This document shows positions 57,905 to 64,000 of a DNA stretch of 64,000 bases, piece by piece; positions within the stretch are counted from its first letter, which is position 1; every line of letters begins with the position of its first letter. The notes under the pieces are model-generated. The model did no database searches and was not told where the DNA came from. It saw nothing but the letters and a program-made list of their open reading frames with translations. The stretch spans positions 62,001-126,000 of the forward strand of contig NZ_PIRZ01000005.1 in assembly GCF_003048575.1 (NCBI RefSeq), read 5' to 3'. This stretch comes from Campylobacter concisus. GTDB taxonomy: Bacteria; Campylobacterota; Campylobacteria; Campylobacterales; Campylobacteraceae. A program made the translations under genes and the position numbers.

Positions 57905-58924
57905 ATGGCATTTGAAAATGTATTAAAAGCGATTGAAGATATAAAAAATGGCAAAATGGTAATTATGGTCGATGACGAAGACCGTGAGAATGAAGGAGAC
58001 TTGGTCTTTTCAGCGGCAAGCAGCGATATGCAAAAGGTAAATTTTGCGATCACTCATGCAAAAGGTGTGCTTTGCCTTGCAATGGATGAAGCAAACGCAA
58101 AAAGACTTGATTTGCCGCTAATGGTTTCTAAAAATACATCCAGTCACGAAACCGCTTTTACTGTCACGATTGATGCAAAGGAAGCAACGACAGGCGTAAG
58201 TGCTTATGAGCGTGATATGACGATTAGACTTGCTGCTAGTACTGATTCAGTGCCTGAAAATTTTGTAAGGCCTGGGCATATATTTCCGCTTATTGCAAAA
58301 AAAGGCGGCGTACTCGTTCGAACAGGTCACACTGAAGGATCAGTTGATCTTTGCAAACTTGCTGGCGTTAGTCCAATGGCAGCGATTTGTGAGATCGTAA
58401 AAGAAGATGGCACAATGGCAAGACGTGATTATTTGGAGGAATTCTGTAAAAAATTTGACCTAAATATGATAAGCGTTTCTGAATTAGTAGAATACAGACT
58501 TAGTCACGAAAGCTTAATAGAAGTTTCGCCTGCAAAGAGTGTAAAAATCTGTGGTTTTGAAGCAAAAAGATATGACATAAAAGATCACGAAAATAAAAAT
58601 CATGCTACCTATGTTTTTGGAGAGATAAAAGCACAAACTAATGTAAAATTTCAAAAAATAAGCAAAGACCATGAGCTTTTAAGTGGAGACAAATTTGATA
58701 ATTTATTAAAGGCATTGGATTTTTTAAGTAAAAATGGCGGAGTATTGCTATTTTTAGACAGCAATAAAAGCGATGTAAGCTCACAAAAAGATTATGGCAT
58801 TGGGGCACAAATTTTAAAGTATTTTGGCATAAGCGAAATTGAGCTTTTAAGCTCAAATAAAAATAAAGAATTTGTAAGCCTTGCAGGTTTTGGTCTTGAT
58901 ATAAAAGGCTATAAAGAAATTTAA
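57905..58924 (+). CDS. ribB: 3,4-dihydroxy-2-butanone 4-phosphate synthase with degenerate GCH II domain
   Basis: A 339-residue riboflavin-pathway enzyme. The N-terminal ~205 residues are a complete DHBP synthase: DDEDRENEGDLVF (acidic metal loop), THAKGVLCLAM, RTGHTEGSVDLCKLAGV. The C-terminal ~130 residues align with GTP cyclohydrolase II by position but lack its three zinc cysteines and the RxEGRGIGL-type loop, so this half should not have cyclohydrolase activity. A similar degenerate fusion is known in Campylobacter/Helicobacter. It stands between the tRNA operon and panB, convergent with the latter. Confidence 0.92.
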   Translation: MAFENVLKAIEDIKNGKMVIMVDDEDRENEGDLVFSAASSDMQKVNFAITHAKGVLCLAMDEANAKRLDLPLMVSKNTSSHETAFTVTIDAKEATTGVSAYERDMTIRLAASTDSVPENFVRPGHIFPLIAKKGGVLVRTGHTEGSVDLCKLAGVSPMAAICEIVKEDGTMARRDYLEEFCKKFDLNMISVSELVEYRLSHESLIEVSPAKSVKICGFEAKRYDIKDHENKNHATYVFGEIKAQTNVKFQKISKDHELLSGDKFDNLLKALDFLSKNGGVLLFLDSNKSDVSSQKDYGIGAQILKYFGISEIELLSSNKNKEFVSLAGFGLDIKGYKEI

Positions 58925-58938
58925 ATAGATAGCCTTTT
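58903..58938. terminator. hairpin overlapping the ribB stop
   Basis: AAAAGGCTAT and ATAGCCTTTT form a perfect 10-bp stem around a 16-base loop that contains the ribB stop codon; T-rich on both outer sides, so it may serve ribB and panB. Confidence 0.6.
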
Positions 58939-58971
58939 GACGCTTTTTATTTAACGCGGATATTGATCATC

Positions 58972-59781
58972 CTAATAGCAAAATTCTTCACTTGGAAAAA
59001 TTTTGCCTTTTACATCATTTGTGTAGGATTGTACACTCTTTCTTACAATATCCGCTCCATCAAGATAGCGTTTTACAAATTTTGGTTTAAAGTCTTCAAA
59101 AAACCCAAGCATGTCAGACCATACAAGCACTTGTCCATCGACATTTACCCCAGACCCAATGCCAATAACTGGTACATGAACTTGCTTTGTTATCTCGCTA
59201 GCCACGCTACTCATCGTGCCTTCAAGCAAGATGCCAAATGCTCCAGCTTGCTCAAACGCCAAAGCCTCGTCAATTAGTTTTTTTGCCTCGATCTCGCTTC
59301 TGCCCTTTATCTTATAGCCACCTTCAAATTTATAAAACTGAGGCTTTAAGCCGATATGAGCCATAACATTTATGCCCTCTTCGCAAAGGCGTTTTACTAA
59401 ATTTACTTGGTGCATGCCAACTTCGAGCTTTACTGCATCGGCATTTGTCTGTTTGAAAAATTTCATCGCATTTTTTATAGCTTGCTTTTCATTTGTGTAG
59501 CTGCCAAATGGCATATCAGCCATGATAAAAGTATTTTTAGCTCCGTTACAAACGGCCTTTGTATGATAAAGCATAGTATTCATGTCTGCACTTATCGTGC
59601 TTTCTTGCATATTAAAACTCATATTTAAGCTATCGCCAACCAAAATAATATCAGCATAATCATTAAAAAGCTTAGCAAATAACGCATCATAGGCTGTTAT
59701 CATTACAATAGGGTCAATGCCTTTTTTGTTTTTTATATCATTTATGCTTAATTTTTTCTTCTGAGTTTTTTCATTTTTCAT
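58972..59781 (-). CDS. panB: 3-methyl-2-oxobutanoate hydroxymethyltransferase
   Basis: The first enzyme of pantothenate synthesis, a decameric TIM barrel (269 aa from the ATG at 59781, which has GGAG six bases upstream). Motifs: MITAYDALFAKLFND, ILVGDSLNMS, MADMPFGSY, KLEVGMH, MAHIGLKPQ, and VIGIGSGVNVDGQVLVWSDMLG. No panC is adjacent in this window. Confidence 0.95.
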   Translation of the reverse strand: MKNEKTQKKKLSINDIKNKKGIDPIVMITAYDALFAKLFNDYADIILVGDSLNMSFNMQESTISADMNTMLYHTKAVCNGAKNTFIMADMPFGSYTNEKQAIKNAMKFFKQTNADAVKLEVGMHQVNLVKRLCEEGINVMAHIGLKPQFYKFEGGYKIKGRSEIEAKKLIDEALAFEQAGAFGILLEGTMSSVASEITKQVHVPVIGIGSGVNVDGQVLVWSDMLGFFEDFKPKFVKRYLDGADIVRKSVQSYTNDVKGKIFPSEEFCY

Positions 59782-59866
59782 TGCAAGCTCCAAGGATTTT
59801 ACCTAAAAGGCTAACAATTTTATCAAATTTTTGCTACAATTACGCCAATTTCTTAAGGACATAAAA

Positions 59867-60271
59867 ATGGGTATATTAAAAAGGCTTGAAATAGATTACT
59901 CTTATGACATAGTTGAAGAATTTTTATCTCACTATGCTTTAATGTGCGATTTACTCGAGCCTTTGATAATAAATTTAGGAAGAGCTGATAAATATAAAGA
60001 TAGTATCTTAGAGCTTACTAGGATTTTTCATAATATTAAATCAGCAGCAGGATTCATGCATCTTGATCCGATATTAAAGCTTACAACTTTAGCTGAAGAG
60101 ATAGCTCAAGAAGCAAGAAGTCTAAAAGGGCCAGCAAATGATAAATTTATAGATTGGTTACTACTTATTAGCGATCAGTTTAATAAATATAAAGATGATG
60201 TAGAGAACGATTTTGAATATTTTAGCGTTCTTGAGCCAAAAATCATTGATGTGCCTGCAAAACTTAACTAA
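59867..60271 (+). CDS. stand-alone HPt (histidine phosphotransfer) domain protein
   Basis: A 134-residue all-helical protein (start at 59867, AAGGA upstream). RIFHNIKSAAGFMHLDPI is the HPt signature, with the phosphorylatable histidine in FHNIKSAAG. It would relay phosphate between receivers or kinases in the cytoplasm. No kinase or receiver gene is adjacent; the closest receiver-like protein in the window is at 47.2 kb. An upstream extension from 59831 is unlikely to be translated. Confidence 0.85.
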   Translation: MGILKRLEIDYSYDIVEEFLSHYALMCDLLEPLIINLGRADKYKDSILELTRIFHNIKSAAGFMHLDPILKLTTLAEEIAQEARSLKGPANDKFIDWLLLISDQFNKYKDDVENDFEYFSVLEPKIIDVPAKLN

Positions 60272-60297
60272 ATAATTCACTAACCATTTTATTTTTT

Positions 60298-60656
60298 GGG
60301 AGCGACTTGGCTTCGACAGGAGCAGAGTGTGTACGGTGGCACGTCGCTTTGAGCAAAGCGTAAAAAGCTCAAATTAAATTTAAACGCAAACAACGTTAAT
60401 TTCGCTCCTGCTTACGCTAAAGCTGCGTAAGTTCAGTTGAGCCTTGCTTAGTCTAATTCTAGCTAGGACAAAAGCAAGTAATTTAGCTAGAGTAGGCTCG
60501 CAAAGTGACTGCTTGCTAGCTGAAATTTTAGTCTTAGTCTAAATTTTGGTTTTGGAAAGTGAGCCTTTTTAGATGAAATTTTCACTTTTGCTAAGCGTGT
60601 AGAGGCTGTATGTATTTTGTTTTTGGACAGGGGTTCGATCCCCCTCGCTTCCACCA
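60298..60656 (+). ncRNA. ssrA: transfer-messenger RNA
   Basis: A 359-base tmRNA that rescues stalled ribosomes. The tRNA-like ends pair (GGGAGCG with CGCTTCC), with T arm GGGGTTCGATCCCC and encoded CCA. The tag frame (60386-60430) encodes ANNVNFAPAYAKAA then TAA, nearly the C. jejuni tag. Pseudoknot-rich sequence fills the rest. Confidence 0.97.
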
Positions 60657-60700
60657 TTTTTATCTAAAATACAAATAAAATTTTTATTAAATAGCTTAAA

Positions 60701-61588
60701 TTAAAAAAGCTCTTCTGACTCGAAATAATTTTGTGAAATATTTCGCTCTTTTTCATTGGTATTTACATGAAGCACGTAGTAACCTATCTGTGTGTTGCTA
60801 GCATCTATTAGTGGTACCACGCAAAAGTAGTGCGTTTTATAAACGTAAAATTCATATTCTTTAAAATTAATATCACGCAAAAAACCTACTATGTTTAAAT
60901 TTGCACTGCTTAAATTTTCGATGTAATAATCATTTAAAATTTGATCACTTGGAATGCTTTTACGTGATGGCATCTTGTCTTTTGCCAAAAGAACAAATAG
61001 ATCAATTCCTTGCTTTTTAAAATAATTTCCAAGTGAATCAAAATTTAATAAAACCTCGATGTTGCCAATAATTTTACCATCACGTATTACGTTTGAGACA
61101 GCCCTTATATGCGTTCCAGCATACCACGCCTCGATGCCGACCATGGGCTTGTTTTGATGCCTTGACTCTTGCACTAAAAACCTACTACTAGCGATCATAT
61201 CGCCATATCTGTTTAGATCCCAACTCCTTACATAGCTTTTTAGATCTTTATCATAAATGTGAAGCTTAATGTTGTTATACATCGATGCTGCGCCAAGGGT
61301 TTTGGTTAAATTTTCGATATTTTTTATGCACTCATCGCGGCTTTGCCCTAGCAAGCACATTTGTATAGACTCATTTTGAGCAAGCAAGATCGAGATCGCC
61401 ATTGATGAAAATTTCTCATCATCTATACTTTTATTAAGCTGTTTTACCTGGTAATCAAAAAAGACTCGCATATTATTTTGCATCTTTTCAGTCATATAAG
61501 AGCTATAAAGAAAGTAAAAAAGCCCTCCAAGTACTATAATAAAGATAAAAATGATATAAAAATTAAGATATTTTTTATACTTATTCAA
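60701..61588 (-). CDS. membrane-anchored Cache-type sensor without output domain
   Basis: A 295-residue protein: one N-terminal membrane helix (about 8-31), then a periplasmic domain of about 250 residues resembling double-Cache ligand-binding domains of chemoreceptors (KLHIYDKDLKSYVRSWD, the GIEAWYAGTHIRAVSNVIRDG and GNIEVLLNFDSL stretches). It stops after a region with VVPLIDASNTQIGYYVLH, with no second membrane helix, HAMP, kinase or methyl-accepting domain. It may be a truncated chemoreceptor or a partner sensor. It overlaps the HIT gene by 8 bases. Confidence 0.8.
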   Translation of the reverse strand: MNKYKKYLNFYIIFIFIIVLGGLFYFLYSSYMTEKMQNNMRVFFDYQVKQLNKSIDDEKFSSMAISILLAQNESIQMCLLGQSRDECIKNIENLTKTLGAASMYNNIKLHIYDKDLKSYVRSWDLNRYGDMIASSRFLVQESRHQNKPMVGIEAWYAGTHIRAVSNVIRDGKIIGNIEVLLNFDSLGNYFKKQGIDLFVLLAKDKMPSRKSIPSDQILNDYYIENLSSANLNIVGFLRDINFKEYEFYVYKTHYFCVVPLIDASNTQIGYYVLHVNTNEKERNISQNYFESEELF

Positions 61589-61952
61589 AACTAGCCCTTA
61601 ACTTTTCTTCTAAAAATTTTGCAAATTTATCAAATTCTGGCAACGCAAGCTCGCTTTTTCTTTTTGGATTAGCCCAAACACTATCTGGAAAAAATGCGTC
61701 ATTACTAAATCTAGCAATAACATGAATATGCACGTGTGACACGTAGTTACCAAAACTAGCAATATTTATCTTGGTTGGTTTATAAAACTCAAGCATCGCC
61801 TTTTCAGCTACTAGCATCGCTTCAAATAGCCTTGCCCTACTCGCTTCATCGCAATCGCTTAGCTCACGAAATGGCTTAATGGTAAAAATTTTTATCCATG
61901 GAAGTTCATTGTCTTCACGCTCGATTTTTATAAATTTATCTTCATAGATCAT
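61581..61952 (-). CDS. HIT family nucleotide-binding protein
   Basis: A 123-residue histidine-triad protein with HVHIHVIARF (HxHxHxx) and the preceding INIASFGNYVS stretch. HIT proteins hydrolyse nucleotide phosphoramidates or dinucleotides. The ATG at 61952 has AGGA seven bases upstream; a longer frame from 62057 would overlap the permease gene and is rejected. It lies 14 bases downstream of the AI-2E family gene. Confidence 0.9.
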   Translation of the reverse strand: MIYEDKFIKIEREDNELPWIKIFTIKPFRELSDCDEASRARLFEAMLVAEKAMLEFYKPTKINIASFGNYVSHVHIHVIARFSNDAFFPDSVWANPKRKSELALPEFDKFAKFLEEKLRASFE

Positions 61953-61966
61953 ATTTGTTCCTATCT

Positions 61967-63007
61967 TTATACAAAATTTCTCTCTCTTAAAAGCGTATAA
62001 AGCTTGATAGTCGAGATAAAAAATGTCACGATCGCTGGTCCAAGGATCACACCCCAAAACCCAAATGTCGTGATACCTGCAAGCATCGCAAAGAATATAA
62101 GAAGTTCATTTATCTTTGTTGGTATTTTAACCAGCTTCGAGTTTATAAATTTAATAACAAGTGGTTTTAAAAGCGTATCAGCTGCAAATGAGATCACGAC
62201 AATGGTGTAAAGTGCGATCGTGATAGCTGCTGCTGTGTTGCCATTTGCAAACTCATAAATACTAATAGGCGCCCATGCCAGAATACCGCCTACAACTGGA
62301 ATAAGCGAAGCAAAGCTAAAAAAGATACCAGTTAGCACGCCGTCATAGCCGTAAAAACTTGTGACAATAGCAAATAAAAAGCCTTGGATTATCATATTTG
62401 CAATGGTTGAATAAAAGACCACACTCATCACGTTACCAACTTCGCTTAAAATAGACTCTGTGTCATCTTGCTTTAGCGGAAGTGCATATTTTAGATAGCT
62501 GATTAGTTCATTGCCATAAAGATTGCAAAAGAAGAAAAAGACCAAGATAATGATCATATCAACGCCAAATTTAAGGCTTAACTTACCTAGACTTGCAAGA
62601 TTTGTCGCAAGTTGAGAAAAAAGCATCTTAATATCAAGTCCGCCGATAAATTCTTTTATCTTTGGCTCTAAAAAATTTATCGACTCAGGCATCCTAAAAT
62701 CATAATTTTTGATAAATTCGATAGTCTTTGTGACATTGTTTATATCAAAGCCAGCTGCGTATTTTGCGATCTCAACCACCGCATAAAGAAGTGGGGCGAT
62801 GAATAAGCAAAGAAGCACAGACGTGGTAAGCGCCGATGAAAGCGTCTTGCGGTTTTTAGTGAGCGATAAAAATGCAATTTGGACATTTGAAACCGCGACA
62901 GCAAGCAGTGCAGCGATAAAAATATCAAGCAGATATGGTTTAAAAAGATAGACCACCAAAGCCAAAGCACAAAATACAAAAATTCCAAAAAATAGTCTAT
63001 TGTTCAT
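61967..63007 (-). CDS. AI-2E transporter (PerM) family permease
   Basis: A 346-residue inner-membrane protein with about eight hydrophobic helices: two at the N terminus, a hydrophilic region (about 85-145), then a cluster ending TFGFWGVILGPAIVTFFIS with the PDGxxG-like family turns. Members export small molecules (AI-2) or act in Na+/H+ exchange; the substrate cannot be read from the sequence. AAGGGAG precedes the start. Confidence 0.88.
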   Translation of the reverse strand: MNNRLFFGIFVFCALALVVYLFKPYLLDIFIAALLAVAVSNVQIAFLSLTKNRKTLSSALTTSVLLCLFIAPLLYAVVEIAKYAAGFDINNVTKTIEFIKNYDFRMPESINFLEPKIKEFIGGLDIKMLFSQLATNLASLGKLSLKFGVDMIIILVFFFFCNLYGNELISYLKYALPLKQDDTESILSEVGNVMSVVFYSTIANMIIQGFLFAIVTSFYGYDGVLTGIFFSFASLIPVVGGILAWAPISIYEFANGNTAAAITIALYTIVVISFAADTLLKPLVIKFINSKLVKIPTKINELLIFFAMLAGITTFGFWGVILGPAIVTFFISTIKLYTLLRERNFV

Positions 63008-63223
63008 CTTGCTCCCTTAAAATGGGGTAATTATAGCAAATTTATCAAAGCTGCTCATTTGCTTCCCAAATTTGCTCAATCTCTTTGCCATCAAGCTTGC
63101 AAAGCTAGCAAGTACGGCTAGGCTTTTGGCATTTTTAGCATGCTACTGGTGCTTAGTAAATTTAGATAAATTTATAGTTTTACGCAAAATTTCTAGCTCA
63201 AAAGCTCCTACAAATTTAGACTT

Positions 63224-64000
63224 TTACGTGCACTGAAAATTTGTCCCGACGATCTCGCATTCATCACATATTTGAACATATATAGTTCCCTCGCCATCTA
63301 CTAGACTTCCAAGAGGAATTTGTGCTAGATATTTCATGCTTTTGCTACATTTTGGACATTTTAAATGCTCGGCATCTTGCTCCCACTGCGGATATCCTCC
63401 AAGCAAAATTTCGCTATCTATCATATATGAGTAGTGAGCGCAAACCTCGCTGGCTAGCTCGAAATTTTGCCCATCAAGAGTCGTCACAGCATCTCTTAAA
63501 TAATCTTCGCTATCGCCCTCGCCTACCACTTCTGTTTGCACGCTTTTGCCGTCATTTTGGCAAAAATACTGCACAAGGCCAACGCATGTTGGACAAAATT
63601 TAAGCACAGCATCGTTTTTTAGCTCTAGTCCAAGTCGCTTTAGACTCTCTTTTTTGATGATAAATTCCAGCATCTCGCCGCTACAAAATTTACATTTTTC
63701 ATCGCTTAGTGCTTTAAATTTAATGCTTGCATCTGCGTTTTGGCTTGGCCCACATGTAAAACATTTATCAAAAACTAGGCTTCTTCTCTTGCCACTCTCG
63801 TCAAAGCTCCAGCCAGCAACCTGCGCATATCCGTCCATATCAACATGAAGCTTCGCCTTCCAAGGCTTTGGCGCATTATAGAGCTTAAAAAATAGCTCCC
63901 TTACCACCTCATCGCCCTGCCAGGCAAGTGCGCAAAGGATGTGATTTATTTTTACGATATTTTCAGCGCCATTTAGACTATTTATGAGCTCGTCTCTTAC
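63224..64000 (-). CDS. CxxC-rich DUF1963-like protein, 5' end outside window
   Basis: The open frame continues without stop to the right edge, so at least 258 residues are present and the start is missing. Five CxxC/CxC-type pairs (CFTCG, CKFC, CPTC, CPKC, CDEC) suggest two or more zinc ribbons. The C-terminal part (GGYPQWEQDAEHLKCPKC ... YLAQIPLGSLVDGEGTIYVQ in outline) resembles DUF1963/PDCD2-C proteins that contact ribosomal proteins. The N-terminal part in the window contains ALAWQGDEVVRELFFKL. A GTG near 63907 is not needed as start. Function unknown. Confidence 0.75.
   Translation of the reverse strand, partial: VRDELINSLNGAENIVKINHILCALAWQGDEVVRELFFKLYNAPKPWKAKLHVDMDGYAQVAGWSFDESGKRRSLVFDKCFTCGPSQNADASIKFKALSDEKCKFCSGEMLEFIIKKESLKRLGLELKNDAVLKFCPTCVGLVQYFCQNDGKSVQTEVVGEGDSEDYLRDAVTTLDGQNFELASEVCAHYSYMIDSEILLGGYPQWEQDAEHLKCPKCSKSMKYLAQIPLGSLVDGEGTIYVQICDECEIVGTNFQCT

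Noticed and set aside
58963..59277. 104-residue + strand ORF opposite panB
   Set aside because: It is antisense to the highly conserved panB and shows no domain or ribosome site.
61953..62057. Longer N terminus of the HIT protein
   Set aside because: It would overlap the end of the permease gene; the ATG at 61952 has a well-placed AGGA.
63008..63223. Possible small gene between the permease and the CxxC-rich gene
   Set aside because: Minus-strand fragments such as DGKEIEQIWEANEQL are open only briefly and have upstream stops; no start or ribosome site. I see no gene here.

Overview
The window comes from a Campylobacter chromosome. Gene content suggests the C. concisus-like branch rather than C. 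jejuni/C. coli, but that species-level call is inference. Genus evidence: a Campylobacter-type major outer membrane porin, a PEB4-like SurA-type isomerase directly upstream of an fba start, HobA, a Cj0977-type hot-dog protein behind cmoB and a Cj0978c-like mini-lipoprotein, a tmRNA with tag ANNVNFAPAYAKAA, and gene orders that I recall from C. jejuni (rppH-lysC-hobA-holB-folP-ligA-tlyA-ribF-cmoA; hemW-tatB-tatC-queA; nadE-lpxK-thrC-kdsB). The region is almost wholly housekeeping, densely packed, with many ATGA/GTGA stop-start overlaps and AT-rich gaps.

Layout. 1-8.1 kb: peb4/fba, nth, dsbD, ppk2, a four-helix membrane protein, then the heat-shock operon hrcA-grpE-dnaK, whose promoter carries both CIRCE-like and HAIR-like elements. 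8.1-8.9 kb: an AT-rich block, a small HTH gene that looks leaderless, and a 57-residue ORF. 8.9-16.6 kb: kdsB, thrC, cutA, lpxK, a DegT-family protein without the catalytic lysine, nadE, a metallo-hydrolase and the porin. 16.6-21.3 kb: hot-dog protein, cmoB, lipoprotein; then a coupled Tat-exported transglutaminase-like/MerT-like/MerP-like trio and pepD. 21.3-27.8 kb: a minus-strand run rrf2-flhA-DHH-orf-sel1-pyrB-pyrC. 27.9-31 kb: rpsO and a solitary FDH-H-like formate dehydrogenase interrupted by two in-frame TGA codons. 31-39.7 kb: the long rppH-to-cmoA run, containing a truncated, frameshifted NADAR remnant.

39.8-43.8 kb is an iron-uptake insertion (PepSY protein, TonB receptor, Fur box, AraC regulator) between blocks that are neighbours in C. 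jejuni. 43.9-51.5 kb: hemW-tatB-tatC-queA plus a degenerate kinase/receiver protein, facing yibQ-dprA-ruvX and ilvC. 51.6-56.8 kb: HDOD-rnr-holA and rpsF-ssb-rpsR. 56.8-57.6 kb: a coding-poor block and a Lys-Glu-Val-Asp tRNA operon in which the Glu gene has an abnormal anticodon arm. 57.9-64 kb: ribB-like, panB, a lone HPt protein, ssrA, a Cache-type sensor without output domain, a HIT protein, an AI-2E family permease and a partial CxxC-rich gene at the edge.

Functional links: CmoA and CmoB together modify U34 of tRNAs such as the tRNA-Val(TAC) encoded here; TatBC would export the RR-signal transglutaminase-like protein; kdsB and lpxK serve LPS synthesis; Fur and AraC probably control the TonB module. 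I see no CRISPR array, insertion sequence or prophage. The strongest second-look signals are the two-TGA formate dehydrogenase, the lysine-less DegT protein, the transglutaminase/MerT/MerP trio, the tRNA-Glu anticodon arm and the degenerate HATPase-receiver protein.
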